A stretch of 64,000 nucleotides of DNA from Bacillus thuringiensis. Lineage in GTDB: Bacteria; Bacillota; Bacilli; Bacillales; Bacillaceae_G. Below the pieces are notes generated by a model that saw only the letters and a list, made by a program, of their open reading frames with translations, ran no database searches and had not been told where the DNA came from. The translations under genes were made by a program, and so were the position numbers. The first letter of the stretch is position 1. Every line of letters begins with the position of its first letter. Of the stretch, positions 9,995 to 19,198 are shown piece by piece. The stretch lies in assembly GCF_014932895.1 (NCBI RefSeq), contig NZ_JACYOF010000003.1, forward strand, positions 248,261-312,260, written 5' to 3'.

Positions 9995-10159
9995 ATGATG
10001 AAATTATCATCTTCTATGATTGATTCAAGATTCTTTCCAAATCGTTTTTTAGAGCAAGAAGTTCAAAAAATATTCGTTCATCATCCAAGGGTTTTATCTC
10101 AATATGAGGAAGTTCAAGGAGATCATGAACCCAAAAATGTAATGAATCAAACAAGATAG
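9995..10159 (+). CDS. Unrecognised 54-aa ORF or gene end
   Basis: An ORF starting MMKLSSSMIDSRFFPNRF and ending EPKNVMNQTR, directly before a strong terminator whose first arm covers its stop. There is no good ribosome binding site before the ATG (a small ATTTCATCAT hairpin precedes it), so it may be the surviving 3' end of a lost gene. I do not recognise the family. Confidence 0.3.
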   Translation: MMKLSSSMIDSRFFPNRFLEQEVQKIFVHHPRVLSQYEEVQGDHEPKNVMNQTR

Positions 10160-10192
10160 ATACGCCTGAGAATTGGGCTTATCTATCTTGTT
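10150..10192 (+). terminator. Rho-independent terminator
   Basis: AACAAGATAGATA and its complement around 17 bases, followed by TTTTTT. Confidence 0.8.
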
Positions 10193-10335
10193 TTTTATAA
10201 TTCAACTAAGGTTTTGAACTAAAATAACTACAAATGATAGTCCTTCAAAGGACCAAAAGAACGACTGTTATCCTTCACTAAACATTGATTATTTAAGGAA
10301 ACATTCATAATGAAAACCATTCAATATTAAAGAAA

Positions 10336-10372
10336 AACTACCTGCTTCTTATATTTTTAGGAGCAGGTAGTT
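10336..10372. terminator. Terminator-like hairpin
   Basis: AACTACCTGCT and its complement around about 15 bases, with A and T flanks. It does not adjoin a living gene and probably marks the end of a lost one. Confidence 0.6.
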
Positions 10373-10523
10373 TGATAGAGAACCTATTGACTAGACACAC
10401 TTCATGAATAAGAAATAACCGTCTCATCATGTATTACTGAAATGAATATTTGTCCTTCTTGGTTGATTTTCCTATGCCATTCTGTTCTTATATTGATATA
10501 ATATCAAAAAAATCTATTCATTC

Positions 10524-10781
10524 TTATTTATAAACAATTTTAAAATAAGAATAAACAGTTAATACATAATATCCAAAATAAATTATGCAAAATACACTAC
10601 TACCAATTAAAATAGGAATCATGATATTAGATTTAGGCATGTTAGTTATTACTGGTAAAGCAAATAAACTATGAACAAGTCCAATTATCACGGGTAAAAT
10701 AAAATTAAAGCGAACTTGTATTGAAATTAACAGTGTATTGTCAATAGCTGTATATTCACCATAAACTCTAAATGGACTCAA
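10524..10781 (-). pseudogene. BceB/FtsX-type ABC permease, C-terminal remnant
   Basis: Eighty-five codons resembling the end of BceB/YvcS-like permeases: IQVRFNFILPVIIGLVHSL, FALPVITNM, then a last membrane helix and VYSYFKIVYK. The full protein would be about 620-660 residues with ten helices; only the last two or so remain. It lies downstream of the ligase-peptidase gene and a VanRS-like pair, so it may come from a lost antimicrobial-peptide transport module. The family call rests on the pattern of the C-terminus only. Confidence 0.6.
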
Positions 10782-10838
10782 CCACTTTTAACCGATTGAA
10801 CAATCCCGATTGTTTTTTAGTAGCCACTTATATTCAAC

Positions 10839-12707
10839 TTAATGAAATACAGTTACAACAAAACCATCCTGGTTATTTCCAGAGAGTAGGTACGAACCAC
10901 CATTCATGATAGGTACTGTTGTAAATTCTCCCTTTACCGGTACATAATAAATTTCAACAACAGAGTTTTTCTGTTCGAAAAATAAATGCTCTCGGCCAAA
11001 ACGATACTGTTTTAAGAAGCCTATATATTCTTCTAAGCAAAGGCCTTGCTGCTCCATAATAACCGAGTGAGGAAATCCAACATAGCGGAAATGCCATGGT
11101 TCACAGGCAATATTGGTGATGTGTTCTTTTCCATCTTTGTACCTTTGTATAAAACCATACTCGGCTGCAAGTCGATTAAATGTTTGGCAAACTCCTCGAT
11201 CGGGAAAGGATGGACAGATAAAATCTACATTTACTATGTTTTCCCCTACATCAACAGCAAGTCCCGTTTGATGCTCACTCTCATCCGGACGCGCTACATA
11301 ACTTGAAGTGAAAACAGCCCCATTCTCACGTAAAGAATTTTCATAAAGCTCCTGCTGCTCAGCTCTTGAGCGGTAAGCACTGACGACGACAATATCGTCC
11401 ATCGCTTTACACGCCTCTAATAAAGCCAACAGTTGCTGCATGCATTTTCTCTCAAGTGACATGTCATGGTTTTCTAAATACGGTGTTCCACTACGATTTA
11501 CTGGCATTAAATCTAACCATTGTTCCTTAGTTCTAATAGGATTTTGACGGTTAACCAATATGAGGTCCCCCCGATGAATAGCTAACCGATCAAGTTGTAT
11601 TTCATCGTAGGATGCAGGCTTCGGCTTTCGAATTACAAGATTCCCGTTTCCTTTTTCCCTCTCCCAAAGTGCCAGGTGTATCAATTGATCGAGAATCTCT
11701 GGGTAAGAAATGCCGCTGGCACAAAGCATTTTCGGATACCGAGAATTAGCTGTAAAACCAGGTATGGTGTTGACTTCATTGAACACGACTCTTCCATTGC
11801 TGGCTAGAAACATATCTACCCGTGCAAACCCTTTGCAACCAAGCGTGTTATAGATTTTCAAAGCAATCTCTCGTACTTTTTTCGCAGTATCTGCATCTAT
11901 TCGAGCAGGTAGGTGAATTTTTGAAGTGTTCAATGAGTACTTTTCGTTAAAATCGAAAAAATTGCCTGTGAGTTCAATTTCATCAACAACACCAATAATT
12001 GGATTGGAATGGCCCAAAACTGCACACCCCACTTCAAATCCTTCGATATTTTGCTCGATTACAACCTTGTTGTCGTGCGTAAATGCATGTTTTACTCCCT
12101 CAATCAATTCTAGTTTGTTGTACGCCTTTGTGATTCCCATAGAAGACCCTGATTTTGCCGGTTTTACATATAACGGAAATTCAAACCCTTCCATATCCTC
12201 AACAATTTTTAGAACATCGTCACTTTTAAATACAGTTTTCGAAAGGGGTGTTTCGATACCCGCCGTTTGCACTAATGCATGTGCAATATCCTTATCCATA
12301 CATATTGCAGAGGAAAGCATATCACAACCTACAAACGGAATTCCTGATAACTCCAGAAGACCTTGTAGTGTTCCGTCCTCCCCGTGTTTACCGTGTAGAA
12401 CTGGGAAAACAACATCGATGGGTATAATACGATATTCGGTATTTACCAGTTCAATCAAACCTTTTATTTCCCTACTTGGCGGAATAAACGTTGGCATGCA
12501 GCTAGGATGCCTTTGCCAACGGTTTTTACGTATATCCTCGGTGCTTCCATTGTATTTGAGCCATTTCCCCTCTTGCGTAATTCCTATAAGAACAAGGTTA
12601 TATTTTTCTAAATCCAAATGTTCTATCACTGAAGCAGCAGATTCCAGGGATACCTCATACTCACTGGAATTACCACCAAACAATACTGCAACTGTCTTCT
12701 TTTCCAT
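10839..12707 (-). CDS. Fused VanG-like D-Ala-D-X ligase and VanY-like D,D-carboxypeptidase
   Basis: A 622-residue protein with two enzymes in one chain. Residues about 1-345 are an ATP-grasp D-alanine ligase: VLFGGNSSEYEVSLES, VFPVLHGKHGEDGTLQGL, VKPAKSGSSMG, omega-loop FFDFNEKYSL, RVDMF and FNEVNTIPGFT. The EKY omega-loop, SKIHLPARID and NTIPGFTANSRYPKM resemble VanG/VanC/VanE ligases, which join D-Ala to D-Ser, more than housekeeping Ddl; the KY tyrosine that favours amino acids over D-lactate is kept. Residues about 400-560 are an M15 peptidase: SAYRSRAEQQ, SEHQTGLAVDV (477-487) and EPWHFRYVG (536-544), the Zn and catalytic residues of VanY. A C-terminal tail of about 60 residues (IYYVP) follows. 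GGGAGAG stands before the ATG at 12707. It lies 327 bases after vanS-like on the same strand. No signal peptide, so it should be cytosolic. Ligase specificity is inferred. Confidence 0.88.
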   Translation of the reverse strand: MEKKTVAVLFGGNSSEYEVSLESAASVIEHLDLEKYNLVLIGITQEGKWLKYNGSTEDIRKNRWQRHPSCMPTFIPPSREIKGLIELVNTEYRIIPIDVVFPVLHGKHGEDGTLQGLLELSGIPFVGCDMLSSAICMDKDIAHALVQTAGIETPLSKTVFKSDDVLKIVEDMEGFEFPLYVKPAKSGSSMGITKAYNKLELIEGVKHAFTHDNKVVIEQNIEGFEVGCAVLGHSNPIIGVVDEIELTGNFFDFNEKYSLNTSKIHLPARIDADTAKKVREIALKIYNTLGCKGFARVDMFLASNGRVVFNEVNTIPGFTANSRYPKMLCASGISYPEILDQLIHLALWEREKGNGNLVIRKPKPASYDEIQLDRLAIHRGDLILVNRQNPIRTKEQWLDLMPVNRSGTPYLENHDMSLERKCMQQLLALLEACKAMDDIVVVSAYRSRAEQQELYENSLRENGAVFTSSYVARPDESEHQTGLAVDVGENIVNVDFICPSFPDRGVCQTFNRLAAEYGFIQRYKDGKEHITNIACEPWHFRYVGFPHSVIMEQQGLCLEEYIGFLKQYRFGREHLFFEQKNSVVEIYYVPVKGEFTTVPIMNGGSYLLSGNNQDGFVVTVFH

Positions 12708-12936
12708 AACATATCTCTCCCAAAATTTTTTTCTCTTTGAATACTCTATTAACAATTTTTGAACTTACACATGGAGATTTTTTCTTCCATCTCCCCAAGC
12801 GGTTAAGTAAATTAGGAATTCGCAAATGTAGTCTTTATTCTTTCATCATGCATACTACATTTTTAAAAAATACAATCCTCCCTTTAAAGTGACAGTGTTA
12901 TATAAACCTCCACACATAAATGCCCAATACAAAAAG

Positions 12937-13016
12937 CCCCACTTTTTCAGTTCTAGTTCCTCCTTGACCTAACCATATGTATAGGATAGAGAAAACTAAT
13001 TAAATAAAAAGTGGGG
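12937..13016 (-). promoter_or_regulatory. Inverted repeat between the sensor kinase and the ligase gene
   Basis: ACCCCACTTTTT and its complement, about 58 bases apart; on the minus strand the second arm is followed by CTTTTT. It may be the end of the vanRS-like message or an attenuator before the ligase gene. The long loop makes a simple terminator less certain. Confidence 0.5.
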
Positions 13017-13033
13017 TAAATATAAAATTTTCA

Positions 13034-14134
13034 TTAAATTTTTGAGCTTTCTTTTTTTGGCAATCTCACTTCAAATATTGTCCGTCTTTCATTACTTTCT
13101 GCGGTGATTGTTCCATTATGCTGTTCAACGATATTTTTAGCAATAAATAACCCAAGGCCTGTACTACCTTTTTGCTCCGTTCTTGCCTTATCACCTGTAT
13201 AAAGCATATCAAAAAGATACGGTAAATCTTCTTCTGGAATGCTATCCCCGTAATTAATAATTTGTACGACAACCTCTCCGTGATCAATATGTCCATTTAT
13301 ATCAACAAATCGGCCATCATTTCCATATCGAACCGCATTTGTTAAAAGATTTTCAAATACTCGCGCTAACAAATTCCCATCACCATGAATATATAAATGA
13401 GTCTCAACATTCAATCTAGCTTCTAAATGATGTTTCTCCAATAATGGGTACAACTCTTCATCTAACTGTATAAGCAATTCACTTATATTAATTGCTTGTT
13501 TATCTAACTTTAGCATACCATAATTCATTCGTGTAATTTCAAATAACTCTTCAATTAAACTTTCAAGCCGCAGCGATTTCGAAAAGGCAATTGTAGAAAA
13601 ATGTTTAATCTGTTCCCTTGTCAAATGCTCCTCTTTAAGAATTAAATCTAAATACCCTAAAACAGATGTTAATGGCGTTCTTAAATCATGTGCTAAGTTA
13701 ACGACGAGCTGATTTTTACTACTTTCTGCAAAGTCTCCTCTTTCAACCGCCTCTTTTAACTTTTCACTTGCTATATTAATCTCACGCGCAATATCCCCAA
13801 ATTCATCATTTGATGAAATCGGAACTTTATTTGTAAAATCGCCGTTAGCGAGATGATGAATACCCTTAGAAATTTCATCAAAATACTTTAAGTATGGTTT
13901 TGTTAAAAAGAAAAATAATAAAGTAGATAGTAGGCATAAGAAAATAAAGGAAATAAAATAAAAATATTCTACACTTAGATATAATATTCTTCCATACTCT
14001 TCATGACTAATCATCATTCTTAAACAGATACCTAATATTTTATAAATCATATATGTAGCGCCAGCTGCTAATATCATACTTAGCGCAAACATTTTAATCA
14101 TTTGAAAACGAAAGCTTTTCATCATTTTAGCCAT
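13034..14134 (-). CDS. VanS-like membrane sensor histidine kinase
   Basis: A 366-residue sensor with two helices (about 13-36 and 55-79) and a short external loop, a HAMP-like linker, then HisKA with NLAHDLRTPLTSVLGY (phospho-accepting His149) and HATPase_c with N-box ENLLTNAVRYG and GSTGLGLFIAKNI. The pattern and short external loop match VanS of the VanB/G and related OmpR-partner kinases. Its start overlaps the stop of the response regulator gene by eight bases, so the two are translationally coupled. The ligand is not predictable; the next gene downstream suggests cell-wall stress. Confidence 0.85.
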   Translation of the reverse strand: MAKMMKSFRFQMIKMFALSMILAAGATYMIYKILGICLRMMISHEEYGRILYLSVEYFYFISFIFLCLLSTLLFFFLTKPYLKYFDEISKGIHHLANGDFTNKVPISSNDEFGDIAREINIASEKLKEAVERGDFAESSKNQLVVNLAHDLRTPLTSVLGYLDLILKEEHLTREQIKHFSTIAFSKSLRLESLIEELFEITRMNYGMLKLDKQAINISELLIQLDEELYPLLEKHHLEARLNVETHLYIHGDGNLLARVFENLLTNAVRYGNDGRFVDINGHIDHGEVVVQIINYGDSIPEEDLPYLFDMLYTGDKARTEQKGSTGLGLFIAKNIVEQHNGTITAESNERRTIFEVRLPKKESSKI

Positions 14135-14825
14135 TGAAAGTATAACCTACTCCCCATACCGTTTTTATTAACTTATTCTTTCTTTTATCTTCCCCAAGTT
14201 TTTTTCTTAACGTACGGACATGCACTGTAACTGTATTTCCACCATCGTAATAATCATCTCCCCATACTTGCTGAAAGATATTGTCAATACTATATACTTT
14301 TTGGGGATGACTTGCTAATAAATATAAAATTTCAAATTCTTTTGGAGTCAATTCAATTTTCTCCCCATATACGTGTACCGTTCGTCGTTCAAGATCAATA
14401 ACGACTGCCCCTACTTCTAAAATAGATGTAGTCTCCTCTACTTTCGATTGATTTAAAGTAAGGAATCGACGTAATTGTGCATTTACACGTGCGACTAATT
14501 CAAGTGGTGTGAAAGGTTTTGTCATATAATCATCCGCGCCAAGAACAAGTCCTGTCACCTTATCAAATTCAGATGTTTTTGCGCTTAAAAAAATGATTGG
14601 CATATGGTACTTAGCACGGATTTGGCGCGCCACCTCATAACCATCCATTTTTGGCATCATAATATCTAAAATGACTAAGTCTATTGAATGAGATTGAATT
14701 ACACGAATTGCCTCTTCTCCATCATTTGCTTTAATAACATTATAACCTTCCTTTTCTAAATGTATCGCAATTAAATCGGCAATCGCTGTCTCATCATCAG
14801 CGATTAAAATTGAAATCTGTTTCAT
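14127..14825 (-). CDS. VanR-like OmpR-family response regulator
   Basis: A 232-residue DNA-binding regulator. The receiver domain shows acidic DD at residues 10-11, the phosphorylation site Asp54 in LVILDIMMPKMDG and Lys in DDYMTKPF. A winged-helix OmpR domain follows with LTPKEFEILYLLAS and TVTVHVRTLRKKLGE. Length and order equal VanR. The ATG at 14825 is preceded by AAGGCGGG and is preferred to an upstream in-frame ATG. Likely targets are the ligase-peptidase gene and perhaps the divergent promoters near 23 kb; this is inference. Confidence 0.87.
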   Translation of the reverse strand: MKQISILIADDETAIADLIAIHLEKEGYNVIKANDGEEAIRVIQSHSIDLVILDIMMPKMDGYEVARQIRAKYHMPIIFLSAKTSEFDKVTGLVLGADDYMTKPFTPLELVARVNAQLRRFLTLNQSKVEETTSILEVGAVVIDLERRTVHVYGEKIELTPKEFEILYLLASHPQKVYSIDNIFQQVWGDDYYDGGNTVTVHVRTLRKKLGEDKRKNKLIKTVWGVGYTFNG

Positions 14826-15104
14826 TATAATTCCCGCCTTCATTTCGTTTTCATATGCTCAATTTCAAACTAGTTTGCACCCTTTATCATACCCTAAAAA
14901 GTATTAGTGCGAAATTCTTTCTAGAAATAGTTTTTACACTATTATTCTTCCAAAGATACAGATTTCCTTATCCATATAATTTTTAAATGTTTATGAACTT
15001 TTCAACACCTTCTAGAATTTCACGTTTTACGGTAGAAGATAAAAAACTAGCAAAAATAAAGTATATTAAAGATCAAAATTATATAACAAATATGAATATA
15101 CGTC

Positions 15105-15397
15105 GTCTCTGTTAATAATGGGTCTGGATTTGAAGAATTAAAAGATAATGTACCGTTTTGGAATCTTTCAACTGGAATTGTAATATATATTGGTAAATAT
15201 TTAGGAATCATTACAATTCTTGCTGTTACAGTAGGACTTAAAAAGAAGTAATTCCCCCTGAAACGATTGGCATTTTCCAAACTGATACTCGTTTATTTGA
15301 CAGGATTTTGATGGGGACAATATGTAAAGTAGGTATAGTAATTTTTTCACCAGTGCTTGTACTTGACCCAATTGCTGAATTATTAACAATAATTTAA
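15105..15397 (+). pseudogene. kdpA (K+-transporting ATPase potassium-binding subunit) remnant
   Basis: The plus strand encodes [43 protein letters not shown] then a stop and a frameshift, followed by ETIGIFQTDTRLFDRILMG and SPVLVLDPIAELL. This is the C-terminal quarter of KdpA with its selectivity-filter-like NNGS motif. No other kdp gene is nearby. A terminator follows. Confidence 0.85.
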
Positions 15398-15407
15398 TCT
15401 TCTCAAT

Positions 15408-15449
15408 AAAGCAAGGTAATCCACATTTTTTAAGGATTATCCTGCTTTT
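15408..15449. terminator. Terminator between dead kdpA and the cupin regulator
   Basis: AAAGCAAGGTAATCC and its near complement around 11 bases, with TTTTGTTTTT after it on the plus strand and an A-rich flank on the other side. It lies between convergent genes and could work both ways. Confidence 0.75.
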
Positions 15450-15465
15450 GTTTTTAAAATATATA

Positions 15466-16011
15466 TTAAAAAATTGATGGAGTAACAGAAAATAAAACAA
15501 TCGCATTTTCCTCAAATTGATTCACCCATTTATGATTTAAATAAGCAGGGATTTTTACACTATCACCAGTTTCTAATGTGTACTCCTCTTCGTTTAAATA
15601 CAATGTGATTTTCCCGTCTAATACGAAGGCTAACTCTTCTCCTTTATGTTCTAGCACATTTTCTGATGAAGCAGTACTCTGTGGGATAGTCATGATTGCT
15701 GTTGCTAAATTCCCAGTAAAATCAGGTGATAGCAATTCATACGATAAATTATCAATAATCATTTTTTTACGTTTAGTAGAGCGTACGATTAAATCTTCTG
15801 TATTTGTTTCTTCAAGTAAAAAACTAAATGTTGGAACATCAAGAGCCTTTGCAAGTACCTTTAGTGTTTGAATGGAAGGATTAGCAGATCCTCGCTCAAT
15901 TTGGCTAAGCATGGATGGAGTAATTTCAGCCATCTTGGCTAATTCTTTACTAGTCAAATCTTTTTCTTTCCTTTGTTTTTCAATCTTTTTACCAATATCT
16001 ATATTTTCCAT
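15466..16011 (-). CDS. XRE-family regulator with C-terminal cupin domain
   Basis: A 181-residue cytosolic repressor-type protein. Residues about 5-60 are an HTH_3 domain (LTSKELAKMAEITPSMLSQI, ERGSANPSIQTL). Residues about 100-175 are a cupin_2 beta barrel (EHKGEELAFVLDGKITLYLN, LETGDSVKIPAYLNHKW), which in this group binds a small ligand. AAGGAGC precedes the ATG at 16011. It stands alone and converges on dead kdpA. Family members often control amine or amino acid use; the ligand here is unknown. Confidence 0.88.
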   Translation of the reverse strand: MENIDIGKKIEKQRKEKDLTSKELAKMAEITPSMLSQIERGSANPSIQTLKVLAKALDVPTFSFLLEETNTEDLIVRSTKRKKMIIDNLSYELLSPDFTGNLATAIMTIPQSTASSENVLEHKGEELAFVLDGKITLYLNEEEYTLETGDSVKIPAYLNHKWVNQFEENAIVLFSVTPSIF

Positions 16012-16650
16012 AATAAAAAGCTCCTTAACCATTATCAAATTACATTTAAATAAATTAATGAAACTGAAATTTACGTTAAATTGTATTTAATTTATTCTAT
16101 GGTTGCTTCTTGAATATGAACTTGAATGGTTGCATGTATGTTTTCTTCTATGACAGGGACGTTCATACAGCTGATTATTATGGTACATTTCATTTTTGTC
16201 ATTGTCGCAAGCTTTTCATACAACCTTTTTGTTTGTAATTAAAAGCTATTCTTGTCTATTTAAAATAGTAAGCATATCTTTTTAAATAACTCCACTCGTT
16301 TTTGCATATTCAATAATTCTTTATCTGTTAACAACCTATTATTCGGTTTTTCATCCAGTATAACCCTACTATTTCCTTTTAAAAGATCTAGTATCTTTTG
16401 TTTTATATCTATTTTATTTTTTAATTCTTGTATTAATTGGTTTGTGTATTTATTATTATCTTAATCTATTATTTATTATATATGTTTCCTCCCTAATGAA
16501 TTAAAACAATGATATTAGCTTTTTTCATGACCTAATTCAAAATCCCCAATTATTTTATTAAGAATATTCTTAACCGTTTTATTATATATATCGCTAAATA
16601 ATTTTAGAATTAACACTCCAAATAATGTAGACCTATTTTACGGAAACGTT
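16012..16650. other. Gap with a possible small decayed ORF
   Basis: Mostly AT-rich filler. On the minus strand about 16257-16456 is an open frame without a start codon, reading NQLIQELKNKIDIKQKIL, then GNSRVILDEKP and MQKRVELFKKICLLF. It looks like the remains of a small helical protein. I do not recognise it. Confidence 0.35.
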
Positions 16651-17166
16651 TTATTCATTATAATCAAATAATCGTTTCGAAAAATTCCGAAAACTATTTT
16701 CTAATCCTTTGTTGTAGTTTGTATGTTTGTCTGTCCATTGAACACCCTTATTGTCAGGCCAACCTGAGGTATTAGCAACATATTTTAATAGCTCTAATCC
16801 TTTTAACTTTTGTTGTAAACCACTTTTATATGCATCTTCCATGCTAGATATTGCAATTCGGGTATTGGTTTCTTCGTTTATTAAATCTTCTCTCGTTACC
16901 CCTTTAGATTCCAACCCATCCCGATGAAGCTGAAATAGTCCAAATGCCGATCCTTTATCTCCGACTTTATTTAAATCAAACTTACTTTCATGGAATGCAA
17001 TAGACAGTGGAATCCATGATGGTATACCATGTTCTGTTGATACTTGTTGAATCGTATTCCTTGCTTTAGCTAGAGTAACATGCTTGTCATTTGCGTGTTT
17101 TACAACATATAGTCCTACTGTTAAAATCAGTATGAATCCACTGATTTTTATTAATGTATTCCTCAT
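16651..17166 (-). CDS. Membrane-anchored lytic transglycosylase-like (SLT/lysozyme-fold) protein
   Basis: A 171-residue protein with an N-terminal helix (residues about 5-24) that is a signal anchor, then an SLT-type domain. IPSWIPLSIAFHESKFDLN holds the likely catalytic glutamate in HES, and GSAFGLFQLH is the family's second motif. It probably cuts glycan strands of peptidoglycan outside the membrane. GAGGTGAT precedes the ATG at 17166, preferred to an upstream ATG with no site. It lies in the cell-wall island between the van-like genes and the ddl-murF operon; a bcr1 copy sits just upstream. Confidence 0.75.
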   Translation of the reverse strand: MRNTLIKISGFILILTVGLYVVKHANDKHVTLAKARNTIQQVSTEHGIPSWIPLSIAFHESKFDLNKVGDKGSAFGLFQLHRDGLESKGVTREDLINEETNTRIAISSMEDAYKSGLQQKLKGLELLKYVANTSGWPDNKGVQWTDKHTNYNKGLENSFRNFSKRLFDYNE

Positions 17167-17230
17167 CGATATCACCTCGCTGTCCATATATATCAAGGAT
17201 TATTACTAGGAACTATATTTTTTAGATAAA

Positions 17231-17384
17231 GTAAAACTTTAATCAGTGGGGGTTTTGCCCCTCCCCCACTGATTATTAGCCTACACCAATCGGGCTTTTA
17301 CGGGCAGTTGATCTCCTACCTAACTTCTTCACATTCGCCGAATTTTGAGGTGGAAGTCTGACTGCCCACAAATAACGGGATAAA
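17231..17384 (+). repeat. bcr1-type repeat, copy 1
   Basis: The ~150-base element begins GTAAAACTTTAATCAG and ends CGGGATAAA. It contains three complementary stem pairs (GTGGGGG/CCCCCAC type, CGGGCTTTTACGGGC and CCTACC/GGTGG). It is flanked by ATAAA on both sides, the reverse of TTTAT, as expected for bcr1 target duplications. It lies 65 bases upstream of the SLT gene. Confidence 0.8.
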
Positions 17385-17549
17385 TTAGTTCATAATCAAT
17401 GACCATCTAATTCTGCATTTATTTATTTGGAAAGTTTTCGGTTTAAAAACATTCACATTCCAAAAATTCAGTTAAAATTGTTCAGCATTTCGATAAATAA
17501 CAATTATATATTCTGTTTTATCATATATAATGATTTACAGAAGTATTGG

Positions 17550-17834
17550 TAGTGTTCGAATTTTTCACCAATTGTTACTCGGTCTTCCCAATAGATCTTC
17601 CTTTGTTGCATATATTCTAACAAAATATATGCTGTTATCAATTATGACATACTTACTGGAGGATAAGGTATCGTTTCAGTTTTTATAATCACCTTCTCCT
17701 CTATTAATATCCTTAAAAACAGCCGCTTTTACGTTAACATTTGGTTCTATATTAGAGGGAGTACGAAATAACCATCCTGTAAAAAGTAGAGCTAGTAGTA
17801 TCACTAATGTAATCCATGCTAAATTTCGTAACAT
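17550..17834 (-). pseudogene. D-Ala-D-Ala carboxypeptidase (S11) remnant
   Basis: A paralogue of the living gene at 23690. The first 52 codons are open (MLRNLAWITLVILLALLFTG, NVKAAVFKDINRGEG), then a stop. Another frame continues with ETIPYPPVSMS, stop, LITAYILLEYMQQRKIYWED, matching the region around the catalytic SxxK of the intact copy, whose Lys is replaced by the stop. Nothing of the C-terminal two thirds remains. Its leader, with TTATTATCTTA and AGGGAAGGGG, also resembles that of the living copy. Confidence 0.85.
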
Positions 17835-18113
17835 GATGACCCCTTCCCTATAAGATAATAAGACCACCCCATGTTTATCTTAAATATAATAGATTACTAT
17901 AGATAAAGAATTATTGATTTTATGAAGAAATAATTTTTTTTCTTTATTGGGATAGTGACAGGACGCTATCATAAACCGCAAAGTATAATTCAATACAATT
18001 TAAGGAGTTTACTGTGCGAATTTATAGCCAGTCCCGGTCAAAAGCCCCCTTATTAACTACCACATGAGAAAAATCCTAATTTGAAAACAGTGTTAAGTAT
18101 CTTGGATTTTGCT

Positions 18114-18136
18114 CGAAAAGGAGCCTCTCCCTTTTC
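18114..18136 (-). terminator. Possible terminator of the ddl-murF-racemase-acyltransferase operon
   Basis: GAAAAGGAG and CTCCCTTTTC form a short stem 60 bases beyond the last stop codon of the operon. The T tract is weak. Confidence 0.45.
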
Positions 18137-18196
18137 TGATATATTCTGTTTATATATGGAGTTTCGTATTCTAATCCTAAAAACACAAAACTCTAA

Positions 18197-19198
18197 TTAA
18201 TACATCTTTTTCAGACACGTTAGTTTCCTACTCACACGCAATATTACGATTGAACAAATGCATGTTAGCGACAGTATAACCATAAAATATAAAAAAGAAT
18301 CTATACGAAACACTCTTGAAAAAAGAATAAGAAATATACCATGTGATACATACATGAGAAAACTTAACGGACGTAAATTACGATAAAGAAAATGAGCTTC
18401 TAAATTTATATTCAACAATGTCATAAATAAGAAATATACAGTTGGTACAAGCATAAACCACATGCCATTTCCTTTCGTAAAGGCTAAATGTTGCACATTA
18501 AACGCTTCAAATGTTAGTAACACAAATGATAGAAAGAAAAATCCTATATTATATTTTTGTGGAAGGTTCTTTTTAAAGTAAGAAATATACATCCCTAAGC
18601 TTACAAAAAAACTACCAAACAGTAAGCCATTTCTTGTTGTTAAAAATAGAGTGTAGTACCAAGAAATGAAATCTTTTGATTGAAATATATCGAAATAGGA
18701 TTGTAAAAGGGTACCACAAACAAAAAGCATAAACGTAATCCCTAACACTACCTTAGGTTTACATAATTTAAACAATACAAATGAAAACGCCATCGCAAAA
18801 ATTAGGGCAGATAGATACCAAAGTGTATAGTAACTACCTTCAAAGAATGCTTTTTGTAAATATGCTAACCAATACCTCCATGACTCACCACTTTTAACCC
18901 AAATGTACATTTGCAATGGGAAGTATATGAGTGTCCATATAACATAAAGCTTTATAAGCCTACTTATCACTGGTATTACTTGTGGTAAATCCTCTTTTAA
19001 TGAATGATTTATACGGATTTTTGAAGCAAAGAAAAATCCAGATGTTACAAAGAAAAACGGAACAGCTAAACGTGCTAAGACAGAAACTAAAAAATAATTA
19101 CCGTCCTGTGAATAGTGGAATAGTGGATCTGTATGAACAGCAATGACTAAAATTGCTGCAATAACTCGAGTTATGTCAATTGCAGCATACTGTTTCAT
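18197..19198 (-). CDS. Acyltransferase-3 family membrane protein (VanT N-domain-like)
   Basis: A 333-residue integral membrane protein with about ten helices, family acyltransferase_3. The family histidine is in ILVIAVHTDPLF (His22), followed by LARLAVPFFFVTSGFFFASK. The same module forms the membrane half of VanT serine racemases, where it is thought to take up L-serine. Here it is a separate gene whose start lies 23 bases inside the racemase gene, so the two are coupled and may act as a split VanT. It is the last gene of the operon. Alternative roles are O-acylation of a wall polymer. Confidence 0.82.
   Translation of the reverse strand: MKQYAAIDITRVIAAILVIAVHTDPLFHYSQDGNYFLVSVLARLAVPFFFVTSGFFFASKIRINHSLKEDLPQVIPVISRLIKLYVIWTLIYFPLQMYIWVKSGESWRYWLAYLQKAFFEGSYYTLWYLSALIFAMAFSFVLFKLCKPKVVLGITFMLFVCGTLLQSYFDIFQSKDFISWYYTLFLTTRNGLLFGSFFVSLGMYISYFKKNLPQKYNIGFFFLSFVLLTFEAFNVQHLAFTKGNGMWFMLVPTVYFLFMTLLNINLEAHFLYRNLRPLSFLMYVSHGIFLILFSRVFRIDSFLYFMVILSLTCICSIVILRVSRKLTCLKKMY

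Noticed and set aside
11926-12762. A 278-codon plus-strand frame opposite the ligase-peptidase gene
   Set aside because: Antisense shadow of a gene with complete enzyme motifs; low-complexity Ser/Ile composition and no start signal.
15201-15515. Minus-strand frames across 15.0-15.5 kb
   Set aside because: The plus strand there is a readable KdpA remnant; the minus frames are shadows and run into the terminator.
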